The notes under the pieces: model-generated
What the model saw: the letters and a program-made list of their open reading frames with translations, nothing else
What the model was told of the DNA's origin: nothing
Databases searched by the model: none
Shown: one piece after another, positions 19,409 through 29,339 of the stretch
Layout of the letters: each line of letters begins with the position of its first letter
How positions within the stretch are numbered: the stretch's first letter is position 1
DNA from: Photobacterium aphoticum
GTDB taxonomy: Bacteria > Pseudomonadota > Gammaproteobacteria > Enterobacterales > Vibrionaceae
Direction: 5' to 3'
NCBI RefSeq assembly: GCF_001029435.1
Contig: NZ_LDOV01000025.1
Location: 295,448-359,447 of the forward strand
DNA: 64,000 nt
Translations under genes and position numbers: made by a program

Positions 19409-20791
19409 ATGAGTGGATCCAGTAATAAAATGGGCTTGATGGGGCTGACCACCATCGTGACCGTGAACATGATGGGCTCGGGGATCATTCTCTTGCCCTC
19501 CAGTTTGGCAGCAACCGGCGGGATAGCGTTATTAGCATGGGGGATCACCGCTGTGGGCGCACTCTGTATAGCCTACGCCTTCTCAAAATGCGGGATGTAT
19601 TGTACCGAAGATGGCGGGATGTCAGCCTACGCGCAAAAAGCCCACGGCAAGTCCAGTTTTTTCATTGCCTCCTACACCTACTATGTCTGTTTGGTGATCA
19701 GTGCCGTCGCTATATCGGTGTCCACCGTTGGCTATCTGGAAACCTTCATTCCCTGGCTCAAGCTGACACCTTTCCATAATTTCATTGGAGTCATTTCGAT
19801 CCTCACCTTAACGTTATTAGCCAACATGCGGGGACCCAAAATCACCGGTCGAATTTCGTCGGTCACCGTGTGGGGGGTCATCATTCCGGTGCTGGGCGTG
19901 TCGATCATTGGCTGGTACTGGTTCGATCCTAAGGTTTTCGCAGAAGCGTGGAACCCGCATGATGTCTCTACCATGACGGCGATGTCTTCCGGTATTGCGC
20001 TGACACTGTGGGCTTTTTTGGGGATTGAGTCGGCCGGGGTCAACTCCGGGGCGGTAGAAAATCCCAAACGCAATGTGCCGCTGGCCTGTATGTTGGCGAC
20101 CGTGTTTTCAGCCATCACCTATATTGCGTCCACCACGGTGATTCAGGGCATTGTGCCCAATGCCGAATTGTCGAAATCGGACGCACCATTTGGCTTGGTC
20201 TTCTCGCAAATGTTTGACCCGACGATCGGTAACATCATCACCGTGATGGCCATTATCGCCTCGGTCGGCTCGTTGCTGGGCTGGCAGTTCACCAATGCAC
20301 AGGTTTCTAAAGCGGCGGCTGAAATAAACCTGTTTCCTAAAATCTTTTCGGAAGTGAATAAGTTTGATGCGCCTATCAAAGGCATGTTGATCATGCTGGC
20401 ACTGGAAATCGGATTGGCCGTCATGACCATTTCGCCCACCTTGCTTAAGCAGTTCAACATTCTGGTCGACTTGGCCGTGTTCATTAACATGATCCCTTAC
20501 ATCCTTTCTTTGACGGCACTGGGCGTGATTTTGCGTGAGAGTAAAGTCGCAGAGAACGAGTATAAGGTCAGTATTGCCGTTGGGGCCGTGGCTGTGATGT
20601 ACAGCATTTACGGCGCCTACGCGACCGGTGCCGATTCGGTTTACTACGGGACCGTGATCATGCTGTTTGGTTACTTCTTCTATGGCTTTATTGCCAGTCG
20701 TGATGCGCTGAAACCTAATGTGGCCAAGCCCAATACGGCAACACCGAGTGCGAGCAAGCCTGCTGAGACGCAACCCAGTGAACAATCATAA
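19409..20791 (+). CDS. PotE/CadB-type basic amino acid-polyamine antiporter
   Basis: A 460-aa APC-superfamily antiporter with about 12 membrane segments. The start NKMGLMGLTTIVTVNMMGSGIILLPSSLA and later stretches (TVWGVIIPVLG, TLWAFLGIESA, ENPKRNVPLA, FGLVFSQMFDP, SLLGWQFTNAQV) closely follow PotE and CadB rather than the more distant AdiC. It probably exchanges the substrate of the downstream decarboxylase for its product across the inner membrane, raising cytoplasmic pH. Because the downstream enzyme looks like AdiA, arginine-agmatine exchange is the simplest guess, but ornithine-putrescine or lysine-cadaverine cannot be excluded. The C-terminal ~30 residues are a soluble Pro/Ser/Lys-rich tail not found in E. 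coli PotE. Confidence 0.85.
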   Translation: MSGSSNKMGLMGLTTIVTVNMMGSGIILLPSSLAATGGIALLAWGITAVGALCIAYAFSKCGMYCTEDGGMSAYAQKAHGKSSFFIASYTYYVCLVISAVAISVSTVGYLETFIPWLKLTPFHNFIGVISILTLTLLANMRGPKITGRISSVTVWGVIIPVLGVSIIGWYWFDPKVFAEAWNPHDVSTMTAMSSGIALTLWAFLGIESAGVNSGAVENPKRNVPLACMLATVFSAITYIASTTVIQGIVPNAELSKSDAPFGLVFSQMFDPTIGNIITVMAIIASVGSLLGWQFTNAQVSKAAAEINLFPKIFSEVNKFDAPIKGMLIMLALEIGLAVMTISPTLLKQFNILVDLAVFINMIPYILSLTALGVILRESKVAENEYKVSIAVGAVAVMYSIYGAYATGADSVYYGTVIMLFGYFFYGFIASRDALKPNVAKPNTATPSASKPAETQPSEQS

Positions 20792-20954
20792 TCCGTGATA
20801 ACGATACCTGAGTGATGCCCCTGACGGTTACTTGCACGGTTACTCGCGCGGTTATCCGAACGGTTAGTCAAAAGGTTCAAGAAACACGGATGAGAAATGC
20901 GCTCGGTGACGGGCGCCTTCTGCGGACAGATTTTCGAGGATAGGAACTACGTAC

Positions 20955-23249
20955 ATGAAAAATTACGGTAAACAAAAACGCGTCCTGATTTTTAATGACA
21001 CCTTGAAAGTGGGCGTGATTGAAAACGCCTTAGAACGTTTGGTGGATGAGTTTCACAATGAAGGGGTGAGCGTCACCATTGCGACCTCGTTTGATGACTG
21101 TTATTCCATTTTGAATGCCAATATCGCCATGGACTGTTTCATGCTGACGTCACAGATGACAGGGCAGCAGGCTGACGAAAATGACAAGTTTTACCAACTG
21201 ATCGATAAGCTCAATCAACGTCAGCAAGGGGTGCCGGTATTTCTGCTGGCCGAGCGAAAAAAAATCACCTTGGCGGTTAGCCGAGAATTAATGTCGCGGG
21301 TCGACGAGTTTGCGTGGCTGTTGGAAGACACTGCCGATTTCATTGTCGGGCGGGTTGTTGCTGCCATGAAGCGTTATCGTGACCAACTGCTTCCGCCGCT
21401 TATGGCTGGGATGATGCAGTACGACGATGTACACGAATATTCGTGGGCCGCCCCCGGGCATCAAGGCGGGGTCGGGTTTACCAAAACGCCGGCCGGCCAG
21501 CGATTTTATAACTATTACGGTGAAGGACTGTTTCGCTCGGACATGGGGATTGAGCGCGGTTCGCTGGGGTCTTTACTCGATCACACCGGCTACTTTGGGG
21601 ACAGTGAAGCTTTTGCCGCCAAAGTGTTTGGGGCAAATCAATCGTATTCACTGGTAACCGGCACATCCGGTGCTAACCGCACCATCATGCAGATTTGTAT
21701 GAAAGCCGACAGCTTAGCGGTGTGTGATCGCAACTGTCACAAGTCTATCGAACAGGGATTGATGCTCACCGGGGCGCGGCCTGTCTACATGCTACCTTCG
21801 CGTAACCGTTACGGCATTATCGGGCCGATTTTCCCTGAGCAAATGACACCGGACGCCATCAAGCAACGGGCAAAAGAAGGGGCATTAACAAAAGATTTTG
21901 CCGAGCAAGATCCGGTTTATGCGGTGATCACCAACTGTACTTACGATGGCTTGTGTTACAACGCCAAGCGCGTGCAGGGCATTTTGGGTGAGAGTAGCCC
22001 GCGCTTGCACTTTGATGAAGCCTGGTACGGTTATGCCCGTTTTAATCCGATTTATGACAACCATTATGCGATGCGCGGCGAGCCGGAAGAGTGCAGTGAC
22101 GGGCCGACGGTATTTGCCACCCATTCCACCCACAAATTGCTCAATGCCTTGTCGCAGGCGTCATGGATCCATGTGCGCTACGGTAAGGACAGCATCGATT
22201 TCCAGCGTTTCAACCAAGCGTACATGATGCATGCGACCACCTCGCCGCTGTACGCCATCAGTGCCTCGAACGACATTGCTGTGTCGCAAATGGCAGGCAA
22301 TCGTGGTCATTCTCTGACGCAAGAAGTGATCAAAGAAGCGGTCGATTACCGTCAGGCGATGGGGCGGTTATACAAAGAGTTTGCGGCGGATAATGACTGG
22401 TTCTTCAAGCCGTGGAACGCGGAAACCATTGTGGATCCGGCCACAGGAAAGCATGTGCCGTTTGAAGAAGCCGATCCCAACCTGCTGGCCACCCAGCAAG
22501 ATTTCTGGGTGATGAAACCCGGCGATGCCTGGCACGGTTTTGCGGATATGCCGGAAGACTGGTGTATGTTGGATCCCATCAAGGTGAGTATTTTGGCACC
22601 GGGTATGGGGGATGACGGGACGCTGCTCGATACCGGTGTGCCTGCCGCACTTGTGACGCAATACCTGACCCGCTTTGGGATTGTGCCGACCCGAACGACC
22701 GACTTCCAAATCATGTTCCTGTTTTCCATGGGGATCACCAAAGGTAAATGGGCGACGCTGGTAAACACCTTGCTGAGTTTCAAAAAGCACTATGACAACA
22801 ACACGGCGCTGAAATCTGTTCTGCCGGATTTGGTGAACAGTTATCCGGACGTGTATGGCGAGATGGGTTTTAAGGACTTGGGCGACAAGATGTTCCAGTA
22901 CCTCAAGCAGCATACGCCATCAGACAAACTCAATGCGGCCTATTCCACCTTGCCAGAAGCCGTGGTCACGCCACGTACGGCGTTTGAAGCCATTGTTGAT
23001 AACAATGTCGAGATGGTGCCATCAAACAAGCTGGAAGGGCGTGTGACCGCCAATGCGGTGATCCCGTACCCACCGGGTATTCCGATGTTGATGTCGGGCG
23101 AGAGTTTTGGCGATAGTCAGAGTCCACAAATCGGGTACCTGAAAAGTCTGGAAGTGTGGGACAAAGCCTTCCCGGGCTTTGAGCATGAAACCGAAGGCAC
23201 CGAAGTGGAAGACGGGGTGTATCACGTGATGTGTATCAAGCAGGTGTGA
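20955..23249 (+). CDS. adiA: AdiA-type biodegradative arginine decarboxylase
   Basis: PLP-dependent decarboxylase of 764 aa (E. coli AdiA 756). Domains: N-terminal receiver-like wing (about residues 1-130), PLP-binding large domain and a C-terminal domain. The PLP lysine is in ATHSTHKLLNALSQAS (K394). The stretches VDEFAWLLEDTADFI, EYSWAAPGHQGGVGF and IPYPPGIPMLMSGE match AdiA closely, more than CadA, SpeF or LdcC. It would consume a proton while converting arginine to agmatine, the acid-resistance reaction. Located 163 bases after the antiporter gene on the same strand; a single transcript is likely. The start ATG at 20955 has GAGGA 15 bases upstream. Confidence 0.88.
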   Translation: MKNYGKQKRVLIFNDTLKVGVIENALERLVDEFHNEGVSVTIATSFDDCYSILNANIAMDCFMLTSQMTGQQADENDKFYQLIDKLNQRQQGVPVFLLAERKKITLAVSRELMSRVDEFAWLLEDTADFIVGRVVAAMKRYRDQLLPPLMAGMMQYDDVHEYSWAAPGHQGGVGFTKTPAGQRFYNYYGEGLFRSDMGIERGSLGSLLDHTGYFGDSEAFAAKVFGANQSYSLVTGTSGANRTIMQICMKADSLAVCDRNCHKSIEQGLMLTGARPVYMLPSRNRYGIIGPIFPEQMTPDAIKQRAKEGALTKDFAEQDPVYAVITNCTYDGLCYNAKRVQGILGESSPRLHFDEAWYGYARFNPIYDNHYAMRGEPEECSDGPTVFATHSTHKLLNALSQASWIHVRYGKDSIDFQRFNQAYMMHATTSPLYAISASNDIAVSQMAGNRGHSLTQEVIKEAVDYRQAMGRLYKEFAADNDWFFKPWNAETIVDPATGKHVPFEEADPNLLATQQDFWVMKPGDAWHGFADMPEDWCMLDPIKVSILAPGMGDDGTLLDTGVPAALVTQYLTRFGIVPTRTTDFQIMFLFSMGITKGKWATLVNTLLSFKKHYDNNTALKSVLPDLVNSYPDVYGEMGFKDLGDKMFQYLKQHTPSDKLNAAYSTLPEAVVTPRTAFEAIVDNNVEMVPSNKLEGRVTANAVIPYPPGIPMLMSGESFGDSQSPQIGYLKSLEVWDKAFPGFEHETEGTEVEDGVYHVMCIKQV

Positions 23250-23288
23250 GGGATAAAGCACACGGATAGTGACAAGGTGCACAAACAA

Positions 23289-23315
23289 AAAGACCGCCAA
23301 CTTAGGCGGTCTTTT
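23289..23315. terminator. bidirectional terminator between adiA and yfaE
   Basis: AAAGACCGCC-AACTTA-GGCGGTCTTT stem with A and T runs on either side. Its right arm overlaps the last codons and stop of the leftward yfaE (stop at 23302). Confidence 0.85.
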
Positions 23316-23619
23316 CATCATTACCAGAATGGTCTTGCTCGGGACTTTTTACGTCTTGCAGCAACTCGTAATCAAAGTCGATCACGACATCGCTTTTCGG
23401 CGTTGAGCAGCAAGTCAGGATTTCATTGGGGGCAATGAACGCCATGCTGTCGGCTTGCGATACAGCACCCGTCGTGAGCTTGCAGCGACAAGCGCCACAC
23501 AGGCCACTACGGCACTGGTATTCAGGACGCAGGCCGATACGCTCTAGTTGGTCGAGCAGAGGCTCATGGCTGTTGCCACGAACCTCTACGCCATTCACGG
23601 TAATCGTGAGTGAACTCAT
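23302..23619 (-). CDS. yfaE: YfaE 2Fe-2S ferredoxin
   Basis: A 105-aa plant-type ferredoxin that maintains the diferric-tyrosyl radical cofactor of NrdB. Cysteine ligands are visible as [11 protein letters not shown] and later TCC (CxxxxCxxC...C arrangement). It overlaps the nrdB stop by ATGA (4 bases), so it is translationally coupled, matching the nrdA-nrdB-yfaE order of E. coli. Confidence 0.93.
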   Translation of the reverse strand: MSSLTITVNGVEVRGNSHEPLLDQLERIGLRPEYQCRSGLCGACRCKLTTGAVSQADSMAFIAPNEILTCCSTPKSDVVIDFDYELLQDVKSPEQDHSGNDEKTA

Positions 23620-24749
23620 AGTTCAAAGTCACCCAGATCGTCAGCGCTGACGTCGTTATCAATCTGACCAACCAGGTAAGAACTGATTTCTGCTTCCTGT
23701 GGTGCAACCTGTACGTTATCAGAAGACAACCAAGAGTTGATCCATGGAATTGGGTTCTGTGTTGCGCCCGGGTAAGCGTGCTCAAGACCAACCGCCGCCA
23801 TACGCAGGTTCGTGATGTATTCCACGTACTGGCACAGGATGTTCTTGTTCAGACCGATCATTGAGCCGTCTTTGAACAGGTAATCAGCCCATTCTTTTTC
23901 TTGCTCAGCCGCGTCTTTGAAGATCTGGAAGCATTCTGCGTGACATTCACGGGCAATCTCTACCATGTCTGGATCGTCATGGCCGTTACGTAGCAGGTTC
24001 AGAATGTGCTGAGTACCGGTCAGGTGCAAGGCTTCGTCACGGGCGATCAGTTTGATGATCTTCGCGTTACCTTCCATCAATTCACGTTCTGCGAAGGCGA
24101 AAGAACACGCGAAGCTCACGTAGAAACGGATCGCTTCCAGTGCATTCACTGACATCATGCACAGGTACAGTTTCTTTTTAATGTCACGCAGGTTCACTGT
24201 CACGGTATTGCCGTTGATAGTGTGCACGCCTTCACCGAAGCGGTGGTAGTCGTTGGTAGCTGCGATCAAATCATCGTAGTAGCGAGAAATATCGCCTGCA
24301 CGCTTGATGATGTGTTCGTTGGTCACGATGTCATCAAAGACGATAGCAGGATCGTTCACGATGTTACGAATGATGTGCGTGTAAGAACGTGAGTGGATCG
24401 TTTCAGAGAACGACCAGGTTTCAATCCAGGTTTCCAGCTCTGGAATCGACACGATCGGCAGTAGCGCTACGTTCGGGCTACGACCCTGAATGGAATCCAA
24501 TAGTGTTTGGTATTTCAGGTTGCTGATGAAAATGTGGCGTTCGTGGTCAGGCAGATTGTTGTAGTCAATGCGGTCGCCTGATACGTCCACTTCTTCCGGA
24601 CGCCAGAAGAAAGACAGCTGCTTCTCAATCAGCTTTTCAAAAATCTCAAACTTTTGTTGGTCATAACGCGCCACGTTTACGGACTGGCCGAAGAACATTG
24701 GTTCTTTTAGTGGGTCGTTTTTCGTTTGACAGAAAGTGCTGTATGCCAT
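23616..24749 (-). CDS. nrdB: class Ia ribonucleotide reductase beta subunit NrdB
   Basis: Small subunit carrying the diiron-tyrosyl radical that reduces ribonucleotides together with NrdA. The 377-aa protein (E. coli 376) starts [22 protein letters not shown] at 24749; the frame runs open further upstream to 24785 but the extra residues are not family-like. Iron-ligand and radical stretches are recognisable: [45 protein letters not shown]. The C-terminus ...[10 protein letters not shown] has the acidic tail that docks to NrdA. It lies 46 bases after nrdA. Confidence 0.97.
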   Translation of the reverse strand: MAYSTFCQTKNDPLKEPMFFGQSVNVARYDQQKFEIFEKLIEKQLSFFWRPEEVDVSGDRIDYNNLPDHERHIFISNLKYQTLLDSIQGRSPNVALLPIVSIPELETWIETWSFSETIHSRSYTHIIRNIVNDPAIVFDDIVTNEHIIKRAGDISRYYDDLIAATNDYHRFGEGVHTINGNTVTVNLRDIKKKLYLCMMSVNALEAIRFYVSFACSFAFAERELMEGNAKIIKLIARDEALHLTGTQHILNLLRNGHDDPDMVEIARECHAECFQIFKDAAEQEKEWADYLFKDGSMIGLNKNILCQYVEYITNLRMAAVGLEHAYPGATQNPIPWINSWLSSDNVQVAPQEAEISSYLVGQIDNDVSADDLGDFEL

Positions 24750-24795
24750 GTTACCCTCAACAGGAAAGGGAGCCGTAGCCCCCAATCGTTAAAAC

Positions 24796-27063
24796 TTAAA
24801 TCTTGCAGCTTGTGCAGTCGTCTGCACCCATGTCGCCTTGGCTATCAGAAGCACCATCACGCGTGTTGTGGTAGTACAAGGTCTTCACGCCGAGTTTATA
24901 CGCGCTTAGTAGGTCTTTTAGCAACAGTTTCATCGGTACTTTACCGCCTGGCTGCTTGCTTGGGTCGTAGTTGGTGTTCGCAGAGATCGCCTGATCGATG
25001 AACTTCTGCATAATACCTACTAGCTGTAGATACCCATCATTGCTGCCAATGTTCCAAAGCAGTTCGTAGTTATCCTTGTACTTGCTGTACTCAGGCACGA
25101 CTTGCTTCAGGATACCGTCTTTTGATGCTTTCACTGAAACGAAACCACGTGGTGGCTCGATACCGTTTGTCGCGTTCGAGATTTGCGACGAGGTTTCAGA
25201 AGGCATCAGTGCAGACAGGGTAGAGTTACGCAGACCGTGTGTTTTGATCTCTTCGCGTAGGGCTTCCCAATCGTAGCGCAGTTCTGCAGAGCAGATGGCA
25301 TCCAGATCTTTCTTATACGTATCAATCGGCAAAATGCCTTGTGCGTAGGTGGTTTCGTTGAACGAAGGACAAGCGCCTTGCTCTTTCGCCAAACCAACAG
25401 ACGCTTTCAGTAGGTAGTACTGAATGGCTTCAAATGCTTCGTGTGTCAGGTTGTTCGCGCTACCGTCTGAGTAACGCACACCGTTCTTCGCCAGGTAGTA
25501 CGCGAAGTTGATCACGCCAACACCCAGAGTACGGCGGTTCATGGTTGAACGGTACGCAGCCGGTAGTGGGTAATCTTGGTAGTCCAGTAGGGCATCCAGT
25601 GCACGCACAGTCAGCTCTGCCAGCTCTTCCAGATCATCCAGGCTTTCAATTGCACCCAAGTTGAACGCAGATAGCGTACACAGGGCGATTTCGCCGTTTT
25701 CATCTTCCACGTTGTTCAGTGGTTTGGTTGGCAGGGCAATTTCCAGACACAGGTTAGACTGGCGAATCGGTGCCACACTTGGGTCAAACGGGCTGTGCGT
25801 ATTACAGTGGTCCACGTTCTGAATGTAGATACGGCCTGTTGAAGCACGCTCTTGCATCAGTAGGGAGAACAGCTCAATCGCTTTCACTGTTTTACGCTTA
25901 ATGCTGCTGTCTTGCTCGTACTGTACGTACAGACGCTCAAATTCCGCTTGGTCAGCGAAGAACGCATCGTACAGTCCAGGGACGTCAGACGGTGAGAACA
26001 GGCTGATGTTTTCGCCTTTGATCAGACGGGTGTACATCAGTTTGTTCAGCTGTACGCCGTAGTCCATGTGACGAACACGGTTTTCTTCAACACCACGGTT
26101 GTTTTTCAGTACCAGCAGTGATTCTACTTCGCCGTGCCACATTGGGTAGAACAGAGTCGCAGCACCGCCACGTACACCGCCCTGAGAACAACATTTCACT
26201 GCTGTCTGGAAGTATTTGTAGAACGGGATACAACCGGTGTGGAATGCTTCACCGCCACGGATTTCAGAACCCAGCGCACGAATACGGCCTGCGTTGATAC
26301 CGATACCGGCACGCTGAGACACGTAACGTACAATGGCGCTTGCCGTTGCGTTGATGGAATCCAGACTGTCATCACACTCAATCAGTACACAAGAGCTGAA
26401 CTGACGAGTCGGGGTACGTACGCCTGACATGATTGGCGTAGGTAGCGAGATCTTGAACTGAGAGACCGCGTCGTAGAAGCGTTTGATGTAGCTCATGCGC
26501 GTTTCGCGTGGGTATTTACCAAATAGGCACGCCGCGATCATGATGTACAAAAACTGTGCGCTTTCAAAAATTTCGCCACTGACACGGTTTTGAACCAAAT
26601 ATTTACCTTCCAACTGCTTCACGGCTGCGTAGGAGAAATCCATGTCGCGCCAGTGATCGATGTAGGTATCCATCAGCTCGAATTCTTCTTTGCTGTAGTC
26701 TTCTAGCAAGTGTGCGTCGTACTTGCCTTTCTCAACCATGTGAGTCACATGATCGAACAGCGCAGGTGGCTCAAACTGGCCATATGCTTTTTTGCGAAGG
26801 TGGAAAATCGCCAAACGCGCAGCCAGGTACTGGTAGTCCGGTGTCTCTTCAGAGATCAGGTCTGCGGCTGCTTTGATGATGGTTTCGTGGATATCTTCGG
26901 TCTTGATCCCTTCGTAGAACTGGATGTGAGACTTCAGTTCAACCTGTGAAACCGAGACGTTCTCTAGGCCTTCTGCGGCCCAAGTGATCACTCGGTGGAT
27001 TTTTTCCAGGTCGATATTTTCTGTGCGTCCATCACGCTTGGTAACAGTGAGCTGTTGAGTCAT
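24796..27063 (-). CDS. nrdA: class Ia ribonucleotide reductase alpha subunit NrdA
   Basis: Large catalytic subunit, 755 aa (E. coli 761). It begins with the ATP-cone (LTVTKRDGRTENIDLEKIHRVI), which sets overall activity, and the active-site loops are present (RQFSSCVLIECDDSLDSI; NLCLEIALPTKP; SALMPSETSSQISNATNGIEP). The C-terminal thiol-shuttle pair is in DDCTSCKI, the redox cysteines used by thioredoxin/glutaredoxin. The frame is open from 27132, but MTQQLTVTKRDG at 27063 matches the family. The upstream 486-bp region contains a consensus DnaA box, consistent with the DnaA control of nrdAB known in E. coli. Confidence 0.98.
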   Translation of the reverse strand: MTQQLTVTKRDGRTENIDLEKIHRVITWAAEGLENVSVSQVELKSHIQFYEGIKTEDIHETIIKAAADLISEETPDYQYLAARLAIFHLRKKAYGQFEPPALFDHVTHMVEKGKYDAHLLEDYSKEEFELMDTYIDHWRDMDFSYAAVKQLEGKYLVQNRVSGEIFESAQFLYIMIAACLFGKYPRETRMSYIKRFYDAVSQFKISLPTPIMSGVRTPTRQFSSCVLIECDDSLDSINATASAIVRYVSQRAGIGINAGRIRALGSEIRGGEAFHTGCIPFYKYFQTAVKCCSQGGVRGGAATLFYPMWHGEVESLLVLKNNRGVEENRVRHMDYGVQLNKLMYTRLIKGENISLFSPSDVPGLYDAFFADQAEFERLYVQYEQDSSIKRKTVKAIELFSLLMQERASTGRIYIQNVDHCNTHSPFDPSVAPIRQSNLCLEIALPTKPLNNVEDENGEIALCTLSAFNLGAIESLDDLEELAELTVRALDALLDYQDYPLPAAYRSTMNRRTLGVGVINFAYYLAKNGVRYSDGSANNLTHEAFEAIQYYLLKASVGLAKEQGACPSFNETTYAQGILPIDTYKKDLDAICSAELRYDWEALREEIKTHGLRNSTLSALMPSETSSQISNATNGIEPPRGFVSVKASKDGILKQVVPEYSKYKDNYELLWNIGSNDGYLQLVGIMQKFIDQAISANTNYDPSKQPGGKVPMKLLLKDLLSAYKLGVKTLYYHNTRDGASDSQGDMGADDCTSCKI

Positions 27064-27549
27064 TTTTGGTCTTATTCCCAGATTTCCATCATTAGCCGTG
27101 TTTTTTGTCACTTTCAGCAATAAGGTTAGCAAAGGTGAAGATCTTTGTTAGTTTTCTGCTGGTGGACTGAAACACTACATATTGGGGTGTTGAGCTTATA
27201 GGGTTACAAGATAGTGGTGATAGGGGGGTATTGCAAGATGGTAATTTTTAACCAGCTGTGGATAACTTGGGGAAGTACAAAATTAAGTTAGTGCCTACCA
27301 ACCTATTTGCTCAGTTCTGACAGTATCATAGAAAAAAGCAATAAAAATTCGAGAGAAAAATCGCGTGTAGAAAAAAAAATGCCTTGATTTTTTCTTGTTC
27401 TATGAGGCGGACAGAAAAGCGCAGATTTCTGGTTATTTCTTGTCTAGTGAGTAAGTTATCGATTGTGAGACGGTAACACAAGCCAACACATTATCTTGTG
27501 TTCGGCAAGTGTGTACGTGTTCATTTACAAGGCGATGTCTGTCAGCGGG
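27064..27549. other. 486-bp regulatory region upstream of nrdA
   Basis: No gene. Contains a perfect DnaA box (27257-27265), an NrdR-box-like ACACTACATATTGGGG (27172-27187) and a perfect 8-bp inverted repeat AACACAAG / CTTGTGTT (about 27477-27503), inside which ACACATTATCTTGTGT (27486-27501) also resembles an NrdR box. The pair is not spaced like the ~31-bp-apart NrdR boxes known upstream of nrd genes, so NrdR control is only a possibility. Promoter not placed. Confidence 0.5.
27257..27265 (-). promoter_or_regulatory. DnaA box upstream of nrdAB
   Basis: TGTGGATAA on the plus strand is TTATCCACA on the minus strand, a perfect high-affinity DnaA box, about 195-200 bases upstream of the nrdA start codon. 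Confidence 0.6.
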
Positions 27550-28218
27550 TTACGCTGAAGGAGAAAGGTGACGAATTAGCTCACTGGGATGGCGTAAGAT
27601 GCCGTGTGCGTCCCACTTGTCAGGGCGATCGGCTTCACCGATGTAGCCCCAGCCGGCCACGTATCCCGCCATATTGGCGGCGCTGGCCGCGATCATGTCT
27701 TTTTCAATGTCCCCGATATAGGCACATTGTGCGGCATTGACGCCCATGCATTCACAGCTGTACCAGAGCGGTTCAGGGTGGGGTTTGGCCAGCGGCAGGG
27801 TATCGCCACATACAATGGCATGCGCACGCATCAGGTGAGGAAAGTAGGGCAAAAGCATATCCGTCAGAAAACCGGGTTTATTGGTCATGATCCCCCATGG
27901 GATCTGTGTAGCATCCAAATGATCCAATAATGCGGCAATGCCTGGGTAAAGCGCAGTGTGTTCGCAGATGTTTTGTTCGTAGTAATCCAAAAAACGTTGA
28001 CGCAGCATCGTCATGTCTGACGGTAAAGGGTGTGTGCCAAATCCGGCGGTCAGTAACCCCTTGGCGCCATAACTGGTGTTTGCCTGAATATGCGCAGCGG
28101 TTAAGGGAGGCAGGTTGTAATCGGCCAGTACACGGTTGGCGGCTTTGGCCATATCGGGCGCGGTATCGAGCAGGGTGCCGTCTAAATCAAATAACACTGC
28201 ATGAAGGTGATTGGCCAT
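27550..28218 (-). CDS. HAD-family phosphatase (Gph/MupP-like)
   Basis: A 222-aa haloacid dehalogenase hydrolase. Motif I is VLFDLDGTLLDTAPD (nucleophile and acid/base Asp), motif II is in IMTNKPG, and motif III/IV KPHPEPL plus IGDIEKDM. The start MANHLHAVLF at 28218 is preferred over the open frame to 28263. Two functions fit: phosphoglycolate phosphatase (Gph) or the MurNAc-6-phosphate phosphatase MupP, whose gene is next to ubiG in Pseudomonas. The position directly upstream-adjacent to ubiG on the same strand recalls mupP. Sequence alone does not choose. It lies between nrdA and ubiG. Confidence 0.8.
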   Translation of the reverse strand: MANHLHAVLFDLDGTLLDTAPDMAKAANRVLADYNLPPLTAAHIQANTSYGAKGLLTAGFGTHPLPSDMTMLRQRFLDYYEQNICEHTALYPGIAALLDHLDATQIPWGIMTNKPGFLTDMLLPYFPHLMRAHAIVCGDTLPLAKPHPEPLWYSCECMGVNAAQCAYIGDIEKDMIAASAANMAGYVAGWGYIGEADRPDKWDAHGILRHPSELIRHLSPSA

Positions 28219-28397
28219 AACCTGTCCTTGTTCAATCGGGTCAAAAGGGGGAATGAAACCCATGGTTCAAGTATTGGCAGCAGAAAACGGGATTGGCAAT
28301 AGCCAAGCAGGGCGGTATGCGTGCCCTGCTAAGCGGATCACAGCACGTTGTGGTTAAGCGCGGTGAAAGGCGTGAAGGGGTGAGTGCCTGAAGGGGA

Positions 28398-29105
28398 TTA
28401 TGGCTTCACCGTGTGGACGATGTAGTTCACATCCACGTTGTTACCCAGCCAGTAACGGTCAGTCAGCGGGTTGTAGTGCAAACCGGTGATGTGGCGATCT
28501 TGCAACGGCGTCTTGTCAATCATGGTTAACAGTTCAGACGGGCGAATGAACTTGGCATGATCGTGCGTACCTTGTGGCACCAGTTTCAGCAGGTGCTCGG
28601 CACCAACAATGGCAAACAGGTAAGATTTGATATTGCGGTTCAAGGTCGAAAAGAAGACGTGACCGCCCGGTTTGACCATTTTTGCACACGCGGCGATAAC
28701 CGATGCCGGATCCGGAACGTGTTCCAGCATTTCCATGCAGGTAACCACATCATAGGTTTCCGGGTGCAGTTCGGCGTGCTCTTCGGCCGTGCGCTGCACA
28801 TACTCCAGTTTGGTGCCTGTTTCTAACGCGTGCAGGCGAGCAACGGTCAGGGGCTCTTTACCCATGTCCAGGCCAGTGACGTCTGCGCCTTCTACCGCCA
28901 TGCTTTCTGCCAGGATCCCGCCACCACAGCCGACATCCAACACTTTTTTGCCGAACAGGCCATCGGCATGGTCGATAACAAAATTCAAACGCAGCGGGTT
29001 GATTTGGTGCAGCGGTTTAAATTCGCCTTCCAGATCCCACCAACGTGATGCCATGTCTTCAAATTTACTGATCTCTGCCGGATCAACGTTCAATTGCTTG
29101 GTCAT
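28398..29105 (-). CDS. ubiG: ubiquinone O-methyltransferase UbiG
   Basis: Performs both O-methylation steps of ubiquinone biosynthesis. The 235-aa protein has the typical SAM motif [14 protein letters not shown], the signature GLDMGKEPL, and the membrane-contacting region [16 protein letters not shown]. The start [33 protein letters not shown] matches the family. Divergent from gyrA as in E. coli, where ubiG and gyrA are neighbours; here 850 bases lie between. Confidence 0.96.
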   Translation of the reverse strand: MTKQLNVDPAEISKFEDMASRWWDLEGEFKPLHQINPLRLNFVIDHADGLFGKKVLDVGCGGGILAESMAVEGADVTGLDMGKEPLTVARLHALETGTKLEYVQRTAEEHAELHPETYDVVTCMEMLEHVPDPASVIAACAKMVKPGGHVFFSTLNRNIKSYLFAIVGAEHLLKLVPQGTHDHAKFIRPSELLTMIDKTPLQDRHITGLHYNPLTDRYWLGNNVDVNYIVHTVKP

Positions 29106-29339
29106 GTGATTAAGCCATCTTCCTTATAGATAGCGGCATTATAACGAAAATGATCGGGCAGGCCACAACGAAGATAGCGCGATAAAGCAATGAAAACGGG
29201 GCCGTGACGTCAGACTTGTATTGGGGGGAGGGGCAACGTGGGGAAAGTCACTTGAAGCGCCCTCTGGGAGACGGTGAAAACCTGTCGAAGGCGCTTGAGC
29301 ACAGGGTGGAGCATCGTTTGTTGCGTTGAGTGGTACAGG

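Noticed and set aside
27172..27501. Pair of NrdR boxes before nrdA
   Set aside because: The two candidate sequences are ~314 bases apart and each has mismatches; known NrdR boxes lie ~31 bases apart.
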